From assembly GCA_021108395.1 (NCBI GenBank), contig JAIOQZ010000029.1:1-64000 (forward strand): a DNA stretch of 64,000 bases. The letters run 5' to 3'. The notes beneath the pieces were generated by a model. It had not been told where the DNA came from and searched no databases. It saw only the letters and a program-made list of their open reading frames with translations. Both the position numbers and the translations under genes were made by a program. This document shows, one piece after another, positions 12,930 through 21,673 of this stretch. Source of the stretch: Candidatus Cloacimonadota bacterium. GTDB taxonomy: Bacteria > Cloacimonadota > Cloacimonadia > Cloacimonadales > JAIOQZ01. Numbering within the stretch: position 1 is the stretch's first letter; the number at the start of each line of letters is the position of its first letter.

Positions 12930-13817
12930 TTGCTCGTACAACGCTATTTCGACTCGCGCCAAAAACTCGTCGAAGAGGCGCTCGACAGCTATCTCGTTCC
13001 ACCCGCAGAAGGCACCAGTAGCATCCATGACGCTATGCGCTACGCCGTGTTCAGCGGGGGCAAACGCCTGCGCCCCATCCTGCTCATCTCCACCTACGAG
13101 ATGCTGCGCAACCGCAAGAACATCGGCACGCTCAAGTCGCTGCTGCCCAGCGCGGTGGCGCTCGAGTTCATCCACACCGCCTCGCTCATTCACGACGACC
13201 TCCCCAGCATCGACGACTCGAACGAAAGGCGCGGCAAACCCTCGGTGCACAAGAAATTTGGCGAGGCCACAGCCATCCTCGCCGGTGACGCCCTGCTCAC
13301 CAAAGGCTTCGAGGCGCTTACCGACATCAAAGAAAAGAAAAAAGCGCTCACCAGCATCAATATCCTCGCTCGAGCCGTGAACACTCGCGGCATGATTGGC
13401 GGGCAGGCGGTGGACATTCTGGCCGCACGCAAACGAATTCGCATCAACGTGCTAAGGTTCATCCACCTCAAGAAAACCGGCGCCCTGCTGCAAGCCTCGA
13501 TGGATATGGCCTGCGCAATGTACAACGCCGAGGAAAACACTGCCATCACGCTGGGCAACTACGCCCTCAATCTCGGCCTGGCCTACCAGATCATCGACGA
13601 CATTCTCGACGAAGTGGGCGCGTTCGAGTTCCTGGGCAAAGAACCCTATGAGGACTCCCGCAACCGCCGCTCGACATATCCTTCGCTTATCGGACTGGAA
13701 AAGAGCAAGAAAACAGCCGAAAAGCTGCTGGACGATTCTTACAAGCTCATCAAAAGCATGCCCAACAACGACATTCTGGTTGAATTTATCAACATGATCA
13801 AAGAGCGTCTGCCCTAA
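12930..13817 (+). CDS. Polyprenyl diphosphate synthase (farnesyl/geranylgeranyl type)
   Basis: 295 aa trans-prenyltransferase that condenses isopentenyl diphosphate onto allylic diphosphates. The first Asp-rich motif is DDLPSIDD (in LIHDDLPSIDDSNERRGKPSVH) and the second is IIDDILDEVG; GKRLRPILL precedes them as usual. The residues before the first motif (EFIHTASLIHDD) do not let me fix the product chain length as C15 or C20. The TTG start follows AGGGG by 8 bases and no ATG is available between the promoter and the first conserved block. The stop codon directly abuts the GTG start of the UbiA gene, so the two should act in one pathway. Confidence 0.9.
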   Translation: MLVQRYFDSRQKLVEEALDSYLVPPAEGTSSIHDAMRYAVFSGGKRLRPILLISTYEMLRNRKNIGTLKSLLPSAVALEFIHTASLIHDDLPSIDDSNERRGKPSVHKKFGEATAILAGDALLTKGFEALTDIKEKKKALTSINILARAVNTRGMIGGQAVDILAARKRIRINVLRFIHLKKTGALLQASMDMACAMYNAEENTAITLGNYALNLGLAYQIIDDILDEVGAFEFLGKEPYEDSRNRRSTYPSLIGLEKSKKTAEKLLDDSYKLIKSMPNNDILVEFINMIKERLP

Positions 13818-14663
13818 GTGAAGCCGGTCGCCTACCTGCGCATACTGCGCCCCTCGAATCTCGTTTTCATCGCCCTGACAGTGCTTTTCGGGGCGTTTTT
13901 TCGTGCGAGCGTACAATGGAGCCTGCCCGTGCTGGCGGCTGTCTTGTCCGCTGTCTGCATCGGTGGCGCAGGCTATGCCATGAACGATTTCTTCGACATC
14001 CCCATCGACATGGTGAACCGTCCCAAGCGCGTGCTGCCGTCTGGCCAGATAAGCCCCCGAAGCGCCTATCTGTGGGCAGTCTTTCTTTTCATTCTCGGCA
14101 TGTTCATCTCGCTGCTCACCGGACTGTGGGTTTGTGTTCTGCTCGCCACTCTCAACAGCTTTCTGCTCTTCTTCTATGCCCGCAATCTCAAGAAAACGTT
14201 TCTCGCCGGCAACATCGTGGTGGCATATTCTGCCGCCTCCACCTTTCTGTATGGCGGACTCGCCGCCGGCAACGCAGCCAATAGTCTCATCATCGCCAGC
14301 TATGCCTTTCTCTATACGATAATGCGCGAGCTGGTGAAGGATATGGAGGACATCGAAGGCGACAGCGCAGATGGCGCGTTCACACTGGCGGTAAAGCTTG
14401 GCCTGCGGCGCACGGTGAGCATCAGTATGCTGTTCTGCCTGCTGCTGGTGATGCTGTCGCTGGTATCGCTGGGCAGCGGCTGGCTGCCACCGATATTCTA
14501 CGTCCTGCTGGCGCTGTTCGTGGTGCTGCCGCTGCTCGCGTTTCACACCTGGATGTGGCGTCAGCCGGAGCAGTGGGTTTTTGCGCGGGTGTCGTGGTGG
14601 ATGAAGCTCGATATGCTGGCGCTGCTGGCCATCATGTGGTTCGCCGGAGCGCCGGGGTCTTGA
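13818..14663 (+). CDS. UbiA-family prenyltransferase
   Basis: 281 aa integral membrane protein with about eight or nine helices. UbiA enzymes transfer a prenyl chain from its diphosphate to an acceptor. Both Asp-rich motifs are present: NDFFDIPIDMVNRPKRVLPS and KDMEDIEGDSADGAFTLAVK. The INRP/VNRPxRxxPSGxIS pattern resembles the digeranylgeranylglyceryl phosphate synthase branch that makes archaeal-type ether lipids, also reported from FCB bacteria; a menaquinone or other quinone role is the alternative. It starts directly after the prenyl synthase stop. The sequence alone does not decide the acceptor. Confidence 0.82.
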   Translation: MKPVAYLRILRPSNLVFIALTVLFGAFFRASVQWSLPVLAAVLSAVCIGGAGYAMNDFFDIPIDMVNRPKRVLPSGQISPRSAYLWAVFLFILGMFISLLTGLWVCVLLATLNSFLLFFYARNLKKTFLAGNIVVAYSAASTFLYGGLAAGNAANSLIIASYAFLYTIMRELVKDMEDIEGDSADGAFTLAVKLGLRRTVSISMLFCLLLVMLSLVSLGSGWLPPIFYVLLALFVVLPLLAFHTWMWRQPEQWVFARVSWWMKLDMLALLAIMWFAGAPGS

Positions 14664-14792
14664 GCCTGATTCGCCGTTTTCACCGTCTCGAACTACCCTC
14701 AAAACGAAGCGTCTTCCACACAACTCGATTTTTTCCTTGTGAAATTCGTCACATAGAAAATTGTGGCGCTGATACTGACACACGGGGGTTGC

Positions 14793-15818
14793 ATGACCAA
14801 TAAGCAATCAACTGCCGCCATCATTCTGGCCGCGGGCAAGGGCACCCGCATGAAGTCCAGGCGCGCCAAAGTTCTTTTCAACCTGGCCGAGAAAACCCTC
14901 GTCGAGCATGTGGCCGACACCGCAGCCGCTGTGGACGCCAACCCTACCGTCGTTGTGGTGGGCTACCGCAAAGACGAGGTTGTCTCGCGTCTGCACGGGC
15001 GCAAAGGCTTACGCTTTACTGAGCAAACCGAGCAGCTTGGCACCGGCCATGCGGTGATGGTCACACGCGAGGCGCTGGCCGGTTTCGCCGGAGACGTTTT
15101 CATCCTCTGCGGCGATGTGCCTCTGTTGCAGGCGGACACCCTGCGCAATATGCTGTCGGTGCACCGCGCCGGCAACGCCGCCTGCACCGTGCTCACGGCC
15201 ATCCTCGACGACCCGGCCCGCTATGGCCGCATCGTGCGCGATACCGACGGCAACGTGCGCCGTATCGTCGAGTACAAGGACGCCACCGAAGAGCAGCGCG
15301 CTATCTGCGAAATCAACACCGGCATCTACTGCTTCGACGCTGTGCGCCTCTTTGCCGCGCTCGACCGCGTGAGCAACGATAACCAGCAGAACGAATACTA
15401 TCTCACCGACACGCTCGAAATACTCGGCAACGACGGCGAGGCAGTCATCAGCGTGCTGCTGGACGACATGGCCCAGGCCGCCGGCATCAACTCGCAGGCG
15501 CAGCTTGCCGCCCTCGAGAGCGAATACTACAGCCGCATCAAGGCGCACTGGCTGGACAACGGCGTTGTCATCGAGATGCCGGACACGGTGCTGGTGGGCG
15601 CTGGGGTGTCGCTGGCGCGTGATGTCGCCATCGCCTCGCACTGCGTGCTCAAGGGAGACACGACCGTTGGCGAAGACAGCGTGATTGGCCACGGCTGCCT
15701 GCTGCAAGACGCCACCCTGGAGCAAGGCTGCTTCCTTGCCGGGCACAACATTGTGAAGGGCTGCACGCTGGCGGCGGGCACACGCCTCGACTATGGGGAG
15801 AATCGCCAAGATGGCTGA
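14793..15818 (+). CDS. GlmU-like sugar-1-phosphate nucleotidyltransferase, short form
   Basis: 341 aa. Residues 1 to about 225 are a complete pyrophosphorylase domain: LAAGKGTRMKS, KVLFNLAEKTLVEH, EQLGTGHAVM, LCGDVPLL, YGRIVRD, NTGIYCFD, NEYYLTD. This is the pattern of GlmU, which makes UDP-N-acetylglucosamine. The left-handed beta-helix that follows is short (about four or five turns: VLVGAGVSLARDVAIASHCVLKGDT...), and the acetyltransferase part of the usual 450-460 aa protein is absent. It can thus be read as an N-acetylglucosamine-1-phosphate uridyltransferase only. ATG follows a GGGGG ribosome site; it overlaps the HIT gene by 8 bp. Confidence 0.85.
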   Translation: MTNKQSTAAIILAAGKGTRMKSRRAKVLFNLAEKTLVEHVADTAAAVDANPTVVVVGYRKDEVVSRLHGRKGLRFTEQTEQLGTGHAVMVTREALAGFAGDVFILCGDVPLLQADTLRNMLSVHRAGNAACTVLTAILDDPARYGRIVRDTDGNVRRIVEYKDATEEQRAICEINTGIYCFDAVRLFAALDRVSNDNQQNEYYLTDTLEILGNDGEAVISVLLDDMAQAAGINSQAQLAALESEYYSRIKAHWLDNGVVIEMPDTVLVGAGVSLARDVAIASHCVLKGDTTVGEDSVIGHGCLLQDATLEQGCFLAGHNIVKGCTLAAGTRLDYGENRQDG

Positions 15819-16323
15819 CAAACACGATGTGCTCTACTCGCCCTGGCGGCTCGATTATGTCCGTTCGGCCAAATCGGACGACTGCATCTTCTGCATCCAG
15901 CGCAATCCCGCCGCCGACTATGACGAGAAGCGCCTGATTGTGCATCGTGGCGAGCACAGCTTCGTTATCCTGAACATGTATCCATACAACAACGGCCACC
16001 TGATGGTGGCGCCCTATCGCCATGTGGCCAGCCTCATGCAGCTCGACGAAAACGAAACCAGCGACCTGTTTCTCACCGTGCGCCTGGCCGAGCGGGTCGT
16101 GCGCGAGGCGTATTGCCCCGACGGACTGAATATCGGCGTGAACCTGGGCAAGGCCGCCGGCGCGGGCATCGACCAGCACCTGCATGTGCACCTGGTGCCA
16201 CGCTGGGTGGGCGACCATAACTTCATGACCACCACAGGCGGCACACGCGTCATTCCCGAATCATTCGAAAGCGCCTGGAACAGGCTCAAGGAACAGTTTG
16301 ACAATGCGCAGGCCGAAAAATAA
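15811..16323 (+). CDS. HIT-family nucleotide hydrolase/transferase
   Basis: 170 aa. The histidine triad HLHVHLVPRW (HxHxH) is present near residue 125-130, with the N-terminal FCIQRNPAADYDEKRLIVHRG and the MYPYNNGHLMVAPYRHV strand. This resembles the bacterial Ap4A phosphorylase-like HIT branch (WxxxR-YV start, C-rich CIFC). HIT enzymes cleave phosphoramidates or dinucleoside polyphosphates such as Ap4A. The ATG at 15811 overlaps the preceding gene by 8 bases; an in-frame ATG at 15793 exists but is less likely. The natural substrate is not known from sequence. Confidence 0.88.
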   Translation: MADKHDVLYSPWRLDYVRSAKSDDCIFCIQRNPAADYDEKRLIVHRGEHSFVILNMYPYNNGHLMVAPYRHVASLMQLDENETSDLFLTVRLAERVVREAYCPDGLNIGVNLGKAAGAGIDQHLHVHLVPRWVGDHNFMTTTGGTRVIPESFESAWNRLKEQFDNAQAEK

Positions 16324-16708
16324 ATTGGCACACTTGCGCAGCACAGGCCGCTTGTGGCCGCTTGCGGCAGCGCTGATTGCGCTGTGGGCATGCGATGGCG
16401 GCTCTGCCAAGCCCGCGCCGCTTCAGGCTATCCTGCATGGCAGCGAGGCGCAGTCGGAGCGACTGAACGCCGTGCGCGCCTGGCTGGGCGGCAGGGGTGT
16501 GGACGTGCTGTATGTGCAAACCGACGCCAAAGACATCTACAACCGCACAGTGTTGGTGGTGCGCACAGCCGATGTGGACAGCCGCGAACGCCTGCTTGCG
16601 CTCACCGGCATCGACACATGGATATGGGCCAGGCAGGAAAAGCCCGCCGCGCCGTTCGAGATTTACGTCGGTGATGACATCGAAGAACTGATGAACACGA
16701 ACAGATAG
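16304..16708 (+). CDS. Predicted lipoprotein of unknown function
   Basis: 134 aa. A positively charged N-terminus (MRRPKNKLAHLRSTGR), a hydrophobic segment (LWPLAAALIALWAC) and a Cys with Ala at -1 make a lipoprotein signal likely. The mature part is about 100 aa, mixed alpha/beta, with no motif I recognise. The start overlaps the HIT gene by 20 bases; rsfS follows 11 bp downstream after AGGAG. Position in a cell-envelope/translation operon says little about its role. Confidence 0.6.
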   Translation: MRRPKNKLAHLRSTGRLWPLAAALIALWACDGGSAKPAPLQAILHGSEAQSERLNAVRAWLGGRGVDVLYVQTDAKDIYNRTVLVVRTADVDSRERLLALTGIDTWIWARQEKPAAPFEIYVGDDIEELMNTNR

Positions 16709-16719
16709 ACAGGAGCCAC

Positions 16720-17085
16720 ATGCAGCTTACACGCGAAGAACTCAACGCCCGCCTTGTGCAATGGATCATGGACAAAAAGGCCGAAGACATCGAACAGATC
16801 GATGTGAGCGGCAAGACCTCGTATGTGGACGAACTCATCATCTGCACCGGCGGCAGCGACATGCACGTTCGCGCCATCGCCGAGCATGTGCTGGCAATGG
16901 CCAAAGAGCAGCGGATTCACCTGCTGGGCAAGGAAGGCCTCGAAGGCGCCAACTGGGTGCTCATCGACTTTGGCGACACCATCCTGCACATCTTCCGCGA
17001 GGAAACCCGGCTGCATTACAGCCTCGATGAACTCTGGGAAAAGCTGGCCAATCGCATCAACCGAATCGAGACCGACTATGATTAG
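16720..17085 (+). CDS. rsfS: Ribosomal silencing factor RsfS
   Basis: 121 aa, usual RsfS (YbeB/Iojap) size. It binds ribosomal protein uL14 and blocks joining of subunits in poor growth conditions. Signatures: VSGKTSYVDELIICTGGSDMHVRAIAEHVL and the C-terminal GLEGANWVLIDFGDTILHIF with LHYSLDELW. The stop overlaps the argS start by 8 bases, placing both in one translation-related unit. Confidence 0.94.
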   Translation: MQLTREELNARLVQWIMDKKAEDIEQIDVSGKTSYVDELIICTGGSDMHVRAIAEHVLAMAKEQRIHLLGKEGLEGANWVLIDFGDTILHIFREETRLHYSLDELWEKLANRINRIETDYD

Positions 17086-18730
17086 AGAAACGATTCGCCG
17101 CGACATCGCCGACGTGCTCAAAAAGCTCGAACTCGACTGGAGCGACAACTTCTCGCTCGAGCTGCCTTCGAGCGCCGAGCACGGCGACTATTCGAGCAAC
17201 GTGGCTCTGGTGCACGGCAAGCTGAACAAGCGCAATCCCCGTGACCTCGCCGGGGAAATCGCGGCGCTACTGAAAAAGAAGCGCACCTACCGCAAGATCG
17301 AAGTGGCCGGCCCAGGATTTCTTAATATGACGCTGTCCAGTCGCGTATATCATCGTGCTCTCGAGGCGATGGTGACGGCGAAACACGCTTTTGGCAACTC
17401 CAACAGCGGCCAGCGGCAGAAGATACTCATCGAGTTCATCAGCGCCAACCCCACCGGCCCGTTAAACATCGTCAGCGCCCGCGCCGCCGCCTATGGCGAC
17501 ACGCTATATCGCATCATGCGTCGCGCCGGCTACGCCCCCGTCCGCGAGTTCTACATCAACGACGCGGGCAACCAGGTGGACATCCTCGCCGAGTCAATCG
17601 AGCTACGCTATCGCGAGCTGCACGGCGAGGACATCGGCGAGTTCCCCGTCGAGGCCTACCACGGCGCCTACGTCGCCGAGCTGGCGCAGCAGCTCAACAC
17701 TGTCGAGGGCAACAAGCTGCTGCACATCCCCGAGCGTGACCGCCTTGAAAAGATGAAGGAATTTGCGCTGCAACAGATTCACGACATGCAGATTGCCAGC
17801 CTCGAACGTTTTGGCGTCGAGTTTGACAACTGGGTGAGCGAAAAGGCTCTGCGCGCTCAGGGAATGGTCGAGGAAGTGCTGAGTTTTCTGGCCGAAGCCG
17901 GCTGCACCTACGAGATGGACGACGCCGTGTGGTTCAGCAGCACCAAGTTCGGCGACGAAAAAGACCGCGTGCTGATGAAAACCGACGGCAGTTTCACCTA
18001 CCTCGTTCCCGACATCGCCTACCATCTTTCCAAGCTCCAGCGCGGCTTCGAGATTCTCATCGACGTGCTGGGCCCAGACCATCACGGCCACGTTGTCAAA
18101 CTGATGGCCGCTATGCGAGCGCTCAAGATCGAAGAAAAACAGCTTGAGGTCGTCTTTTTGCAACAGGTGAACCTCTTCCTCGATGGCGAACGCGTGAAGA
18201 TGAGCAAACGCGAAGGCCGCATCGTGACGATGAACGAACTCATCGACGATGTGGGCAAGGACGCCGCCCGCTTCTTTTTCATCGACCGCCGCCCCAGCAC
18301 CCACCTGAACTTCGACCTCGAACTGGCGCGCAAAAAATCGAGTGAAAACCCTGTGTATTATTGCCAATACGCCCATGCGCGCATCTACAGCATTCAAAAG
18401 AAGGCGAGGCGGGAAAAAATCTCGCTGAAGGATTTCGACACGAGCGAGCTGTATCGGCTCAAGCGCAGTGACGAAGCGGCCCTGATAAAGAAAATGCTCG
18501 AGTATCCGCATATTCTGGCCGGCGCGGCCAAGTACCGCGAACCGCATCGCCTGACAGATTACACCAAAGAACTGGCCGGAATGTTCCACAAGTATTACCA
18601 GGCTGTTCCGATTGTGAACCCCAAGGCGCCTGCCATGAGCAAGGCTCGCCTGTATATGCTGAACGCGCTCAAAAACCTGCTGGCCAATATATTCGAAGTC
18701 CTGGGAATCGACGCGCCGCAGAAAATGTAG
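17078..18730 (+). CDS. argS: Arginyl-tRNA synthetase
   Basis: 550 aa, normal length. It charges tRNA-Arg. The N-terminal additional domain (residues 1-100) has the SAEHGDYSSNVALV pattern and the C-terminal anticodon-binding domain ends as usual. The class I KMSKS motif is KMSKREG. The class I HIGH region reads NPTGPLNIVSARAAAYGD where most ArgRS have PLHVGHGR, so the HxGH is replaced by NIVS; related variants are known to me from a few phyla. The ATG at 17078 fits the family start and overlaps rsfS; the frame is open further upstream, but that is a shadow of rsfS. Confidence 0.94.
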   Translation: MIRETIRRDIADVLKKLELDWSDNFSLELPSSAEHGDYSSNVALVHGKLNKRNPRDLAGEIAALLKKKRTYRKIEVAGPGFLNMTLSSRVYHRALEAMVTAKHAFGNSNSGQRQKILIEFISANPTGPLNIVSARAAAYGDTLYRIMRRAGYAPVREFYINDAGNQVDILAESIELRYRELHGEDIGEFPVEAYHGAYVAELAQQLNTVEGNKLLHIPERDRLEKMKEFALQQIHDMQIASLERFGVEFDNWVSEKALRAQGMVEEVLSFLAEAGCTYEMDDAVWFSSTKFGDEKDRVLMKTDGSFTYLVPDIAYHLSKLQRGFEILIDVLGPDHHGHVVKLMAAMRALKIEEKQLEVVFLQQVNLFLDGERVKMSKREGRIVTMNELIDDVGKDAARFFFIDRRPSTHLNFDLELARKKSSENPVYYCQYAHARIYSIQKKARREKISLKDFDTSELYRLKRSDEAALIKKMLEYPHILAGAAKYREPHRLTDYTKELAGMFHKYYQAVPIVNPKAPAMSKARLYMLNALKNLLANIFEVLGIDAPQKM

Positions 18731-18755
18731 CCTGACTCCCACGATGGAGGAAGAG

Positions 18756-19256
18756 ATGAAACGCATTCTGGTGATGTCCGACACGCACGGCAACCAGCAG
18801 CTTCTTCGTATCCCTTTCGAGCACGGCGATCACTTCACCCACATCTTTCACCTCGGCGATGACTACGAAGACCTCGACAGCAACCCCGACCTGACAGAAA
18901 ATCGCTTGCTGACACGCGTTCCCGGCATCTTTCACCCCGGCTACCTCGATAGCAGCCTGCCTCGCCTCGTAAAGGTTGAAATCGACGGCTGGCGATTCCT
19001 GTTGATGCACAGTCCCGACGACGCCAGGGGCCAGAAGCTCGATAACATAGACTTTGTGCTGTTCGGCCACACACACCGCCCGGGTATCGAAATGCGGGAG
19101 GGGCGATTCTGGTGCAATCCCGGTCATCTCAAGCGGCGGTTCGACCGAGGCCAATCGGCGTCCTGGCTGGTGATCGAGCTCGAGGGCGATGAAGCCCGGC
19201 TTTCCCTTTACGACATTTACGGCACCCTGATGATATGCAACACCATCACACGATAA
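18756..19256 (+). CDS. YfcE-like calcineurin-type phosphodiesterase
   Basis: 166 aa metallophosphoesterase of the YfcE/MJ0936 group, which hydrolyses phosphodiesters with two metal ions. Ligand motifs: MSDTHGN (DxH), HLGDDYED (GDxxE-like), FLLMHSPDD (H), and FGHTHRPG (GHTH), then NPGHLKRRF. The canonical GNCD is replaced by the unusual VPGIFHPGYLD, so the GNH motif is not evident. The ATG at 18756 has GGAGG five bases upstream; the earlier ATG at 18744 contains the ribosome site and was rejected. It overlaps the next gene by 22 bp. Confidence 0.86.
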   Translation: MKRILVMSDTHGNQQLLRIPFEHGDHFTHIFHLGDDYEDLDSNPDLTENRLLTRVPGIFHPGYLDSSLPRLVKVEIDGWRFLLMHSPDDARGQKLDNIDFVLFGHTHRPGIEMREGRFWCNPGHLKRRFDRGQSASWLVIELEGDEARLSLYDIYGTLMICNTITR

Positions 19257-19732
19257 CCTCACTGCTTGCAGCCGACGCCGCCTCATACGACTCGCTCATC
19301 TGGTTGTTCATCATCGTGTTCGCCCTCGCACTGATAATCTATCTGCTGATGGGGCGCAGACGGTTGTGGCGTCCCGCCAAGCTCCCGCACAGTCGGCTCT
19401 CACCCGAAATCTGGTTCTATTCTGTGCTGGTGGACATCGAGATTGGCGCGGCGCCGGCAACAGCGCGGCATTTGCAGCGCCAGTTTTTTGTCTATCTCCA
19501 GCGGCGATACAACCTCCCCGACAGCAAGCCCGACACCGCGTTCGAGCTGGTGAAGCAGAGCGAGAAAGACCCTCAGCGCATCGAGCTGTACGGCAACGTG
19601 TATAACGAGATAATTTCTCTGAAACAAAAACCCGCCGAGGCTGTTATTGCCTATGCAAGGCAACTGAAAAAGGCCTTCAACCAGGGCGTCGCTCAGCAAG
19701 CTGCCACAAGCAGCGATTGCAACAACTGCTGA
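19235..19732 (+). CDS. Small membrane protein upstream of the Bat locus
   Basis: 165 aa. One strong membrane helix near residues 20-42 (LIWLFIIVFALALIIYLLMG) is followed by a basic stretch (GRRRLWRPAK) and a soluble, helical cytoplasmic domain. No signature I recognise. The last residues contain two Cys (DCNNC). It begins inside the phosphodiesterase gene and ends 41 bp before moxR, so it may belong to either unit. Function unknown. Confidence 0.55.
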   Translation: MQHHHTITSLLAADAASYDSLIWLFIIVFALALIIYLLMGRRRLWRPAKLPHSRLSPEIWFYSVLVDIEIGAAPATARHLQRQFFVYLQRRYNLPDSKPDTAFELVKQSEKDPQRIELYGNVYNEIISLKQKPAEAVIAYARQLKKAFNQGVAQQAATSSDCNNC

Positions 19733-19773
19733 GGCGTCCTTCTTGATAAAACAGACCACTGTAAGGAGATGAT

Positions 19774-20781
19774 ATGTCCAACGCTCCGGGCACAATCCCA
19801 ATCGAACAGATTAACGCGCGCGTGCACGAGCAAAGCGCCGTCATCGATGACATTACCCGCGAGATACACCGCGTCATTGTAGGACAGGACTACATGGTCA
19901 GCCGCATGCTGGTGGGGCTGCTCGCCGGCGGGCATATCCTGCTCGAAGGCGTGCCTGGACTGGCCAAGACCCTCGCGGTGACCACCCTCTCCGCCACATT
20001 GCAGGCCAGCTTCAAGCGCATCCAGTTCACTCCCGACCTGCTGCCCGCCGACCTCATCGGCACCCTCATTTTCAATCAGAAGCTGGGCGAGTTCGTGCCC
20101 AAGAAAGGCCCGGTGTTCGCAAACTTCATCCTCGCCGACGAGATCAACCGCGCCCCGGCCAAAGTGCAGTCGGCGCTGCTCGAGGCAATGCAGGAGCATC
20201 AGGTCACCATCTCCGAGACCACCTACCCCCTGCCCAACCCGTTCCTGGTGATGGCCACGCAGAACCCGCTCGAACAAGAAGGCACCTATCCGCTCCCCGA
20301 AGCCCAGGTTGACCGCTTCATGCTCAAGCTCATCATCCCCTACCCCACCCGCGACGAAGAACGCCTCATCATGGAGCGCATGGTGTGCGGCGACGAGATT
20401 GCGGTGCGCCAGGTGGCCACACCAGAGCAGGTTCTCGCCCTGCGCGAGCTCTCGCGGGACATCTATATGGAAGAACGCCTGCGCGAATACATCCTCGACC
20501 TGGTCTTCGCCACCCGCGAGCCAGCCCGCTTTCCGCGGCTCAAGGAACTCGAGGGGCTCATCGAGTGCGGCGCCTCGCCCCGCGCCAGCATCTATCTGGC
20601 TCAGGCCGCCAAGGCGCACGCGCTGCTCGAACATCGCGGCTACGTCACCCCCGACGACATCAAGGCCATTGGCCGCGACATCATGCGCCACCGCATCATC
20701 CTCACCTACGAAGCCGAGGCCGAGCAGGTGAGCCAGGAAGACATCGTCAGCCGCCTGTTCGACGAGATCGAGGTTCCGTAG
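19774..20781 (+). CDS. MoxR-family AAA+ ATPase
   Basis: 335 aa. MoxR ATPases act as chaperones in assembling or activating complexes with vWA proteins. Walker A is GVPGLAKT, Walker B LADEINRAPAKVQSALLEAMQE, sensor 1 MATQNPLEQEGTYPLPEAQVDRF. An AAGGAG ribosome site precedes the ATG. It is the first gene of a row of eight plus-strand genes (moxR, DUF58, DUF4381-like, batA, batB, batC, batD, batE), the classical Bat arrangement first described in Bacteroides fragilis for aerotolerance. Confidence 0.95.
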   Translation: MSNAPGTIPIEQINARVHEQSAVIDDITREIHRVIVGQDYMVSRMLVGLLAGGHILLEGVPGLAKTLAVTTLSATLQASFKRIQFTPDLLPADLIGTLIFNQKLGEFVPKKGPVFANFILADEINRAPAKVQSALLEAMQEHQVTISETTYPLPNPFLVMATQNPLEQEGTYPLPEAQVDRFMLKLIIPYPTRDEERLIMERMVCGDEIAVRQVATPEQVLALRELSRDIYMEERLREYILDLVFATREPARFPRLKELEGLIECGASPRASIYLAQAAKAHALLEHRGYVTPDDIKAIGRDIMRHRIILTYEAEAEQVSQEDIVSRLFDEIEVP

Positions 20782-20785
20782 GCGC

Positions 20786-21673
20786 ATGGAAACCGCCGAC
20801 ATCCTCGCCAAGATTCGCAAGATCGAGATTACCACGTGCAACCTCGTGAGCGAACTGTTCAGCGGCGAGTACCACAGCCTGTTCAAGGGGCAGGGGCTCG
20901 AGTTCAGCGAGGTGCGCGAATACCAGAGCGGCGACAGCTATCGCCAGATCGACTGGAACGTCTCGGCGCGCATGGGCGCCCCCTACATCAAGAAGTTCGA
21001 GGAGACCCGCGAACTGAACGTGCTGTTTCTGGTTGACGCCAGCGCCAGCACACTGTTTGGCACTCGCAGTATGCTCAAAAGCGAATACATCACCGAGGTG
21101 ACGGCAGTGCTGTCGTTCTCGGCGCTGTCCAACAACGACAAGGTGGGCCTGCTGCTGTTTACCGACGAGATAGAGTGCTACATTCCGCCACGTAAGGGAC
21201 GCAAGAACGCCCTGCGCATGTTGCGCGACATCCTCTACTTCGAGCCGCAGCATCACGGCACAGACCTTCGCAAGGCAATCGAATACACCTATCGCCTCAC
21301 TCGCAAGCGCAGCATCGTGTTCGTCATCAGCGACTTTGCCGACGACGGCTGGCAGCACAGCCTGCGGTTGCTGGCGCGCAAGCACGACGTGGTGGCGCTG
21401 CGGGTCATCGACGCGGCCGAGACCGAGCTGCCAAACGCCGGCCTGCTGCACGTGCGCGACCCCGAAACCGGTGCCACGCTCACGGTCAACAGCGGCTCGC
21501 GGGCAGTGCGAGAGCGCTATGCAACGCTGGCCGCCGAGCGCGAGCAGAGCCTGCAACGCAGCTTCAAGCAGGCCAGAATCGACCTGGTTACACTGCGCAC
21601 CGACCAGAGCTACACCAAAGAACTGATGCGCTTCTTCAAGCTACGCCTGCGCCGCAAAAACCGAACCTCATGA
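20786..21673 (+). CDS. DUF58 domain protein (Bat locus)
   Basis: 295 aa. DUF58 proteins accompany MoxR ATPases; they contain a vWA-like fold. The hallmark EFSEVREYQSGDSYRQIDWN is at residues about 45-65, followed by LNVLFLVDASASTLFGT, where DASAS serves as a MIDAS-like sequence. No membrane segments, so probably cytosolic and a partner of MoxR. It starts 4 bp after moxR and its stop overlaps the next ATG by four bases. Confidence 0.92.
   Translation: METADILAKIRKIEITTCNLVSELFSGEYHSLFKGQGLEFSEVREYQSGDSYRQIDWNVSARMGAPYIKKFEETRELNVLFLVDASASTLFGTRSMLKSEYITEVTAVLSFSALSNNDKVGLLLFTDEIECYIPPRKGRKNALRMLRDILYFEPQHHGTDLRKAIEYTYRLTRKRSIVFVISDFADDGWQHSLRLLARKHDVVALRVIDAAETELPNAGLLHVRDPETGATLTVNSGSRAVRERYATLAAEREQSLQRSFKQARIDLVTLRTDQSYTKELMRFFKLRLRRKNRTS

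Noticed and set aside
19693-20886. Long minus-strand frame opposite moxR
   Set aside because: Antisense shadow of moxR, whose Walker motifs and ribosome site are clear. The same holds for long antisense frames at 8455-9180, 9208-10434, 10566-11984, 13452-14807, 34495-35607, 41340-42344 and 52387-53430.
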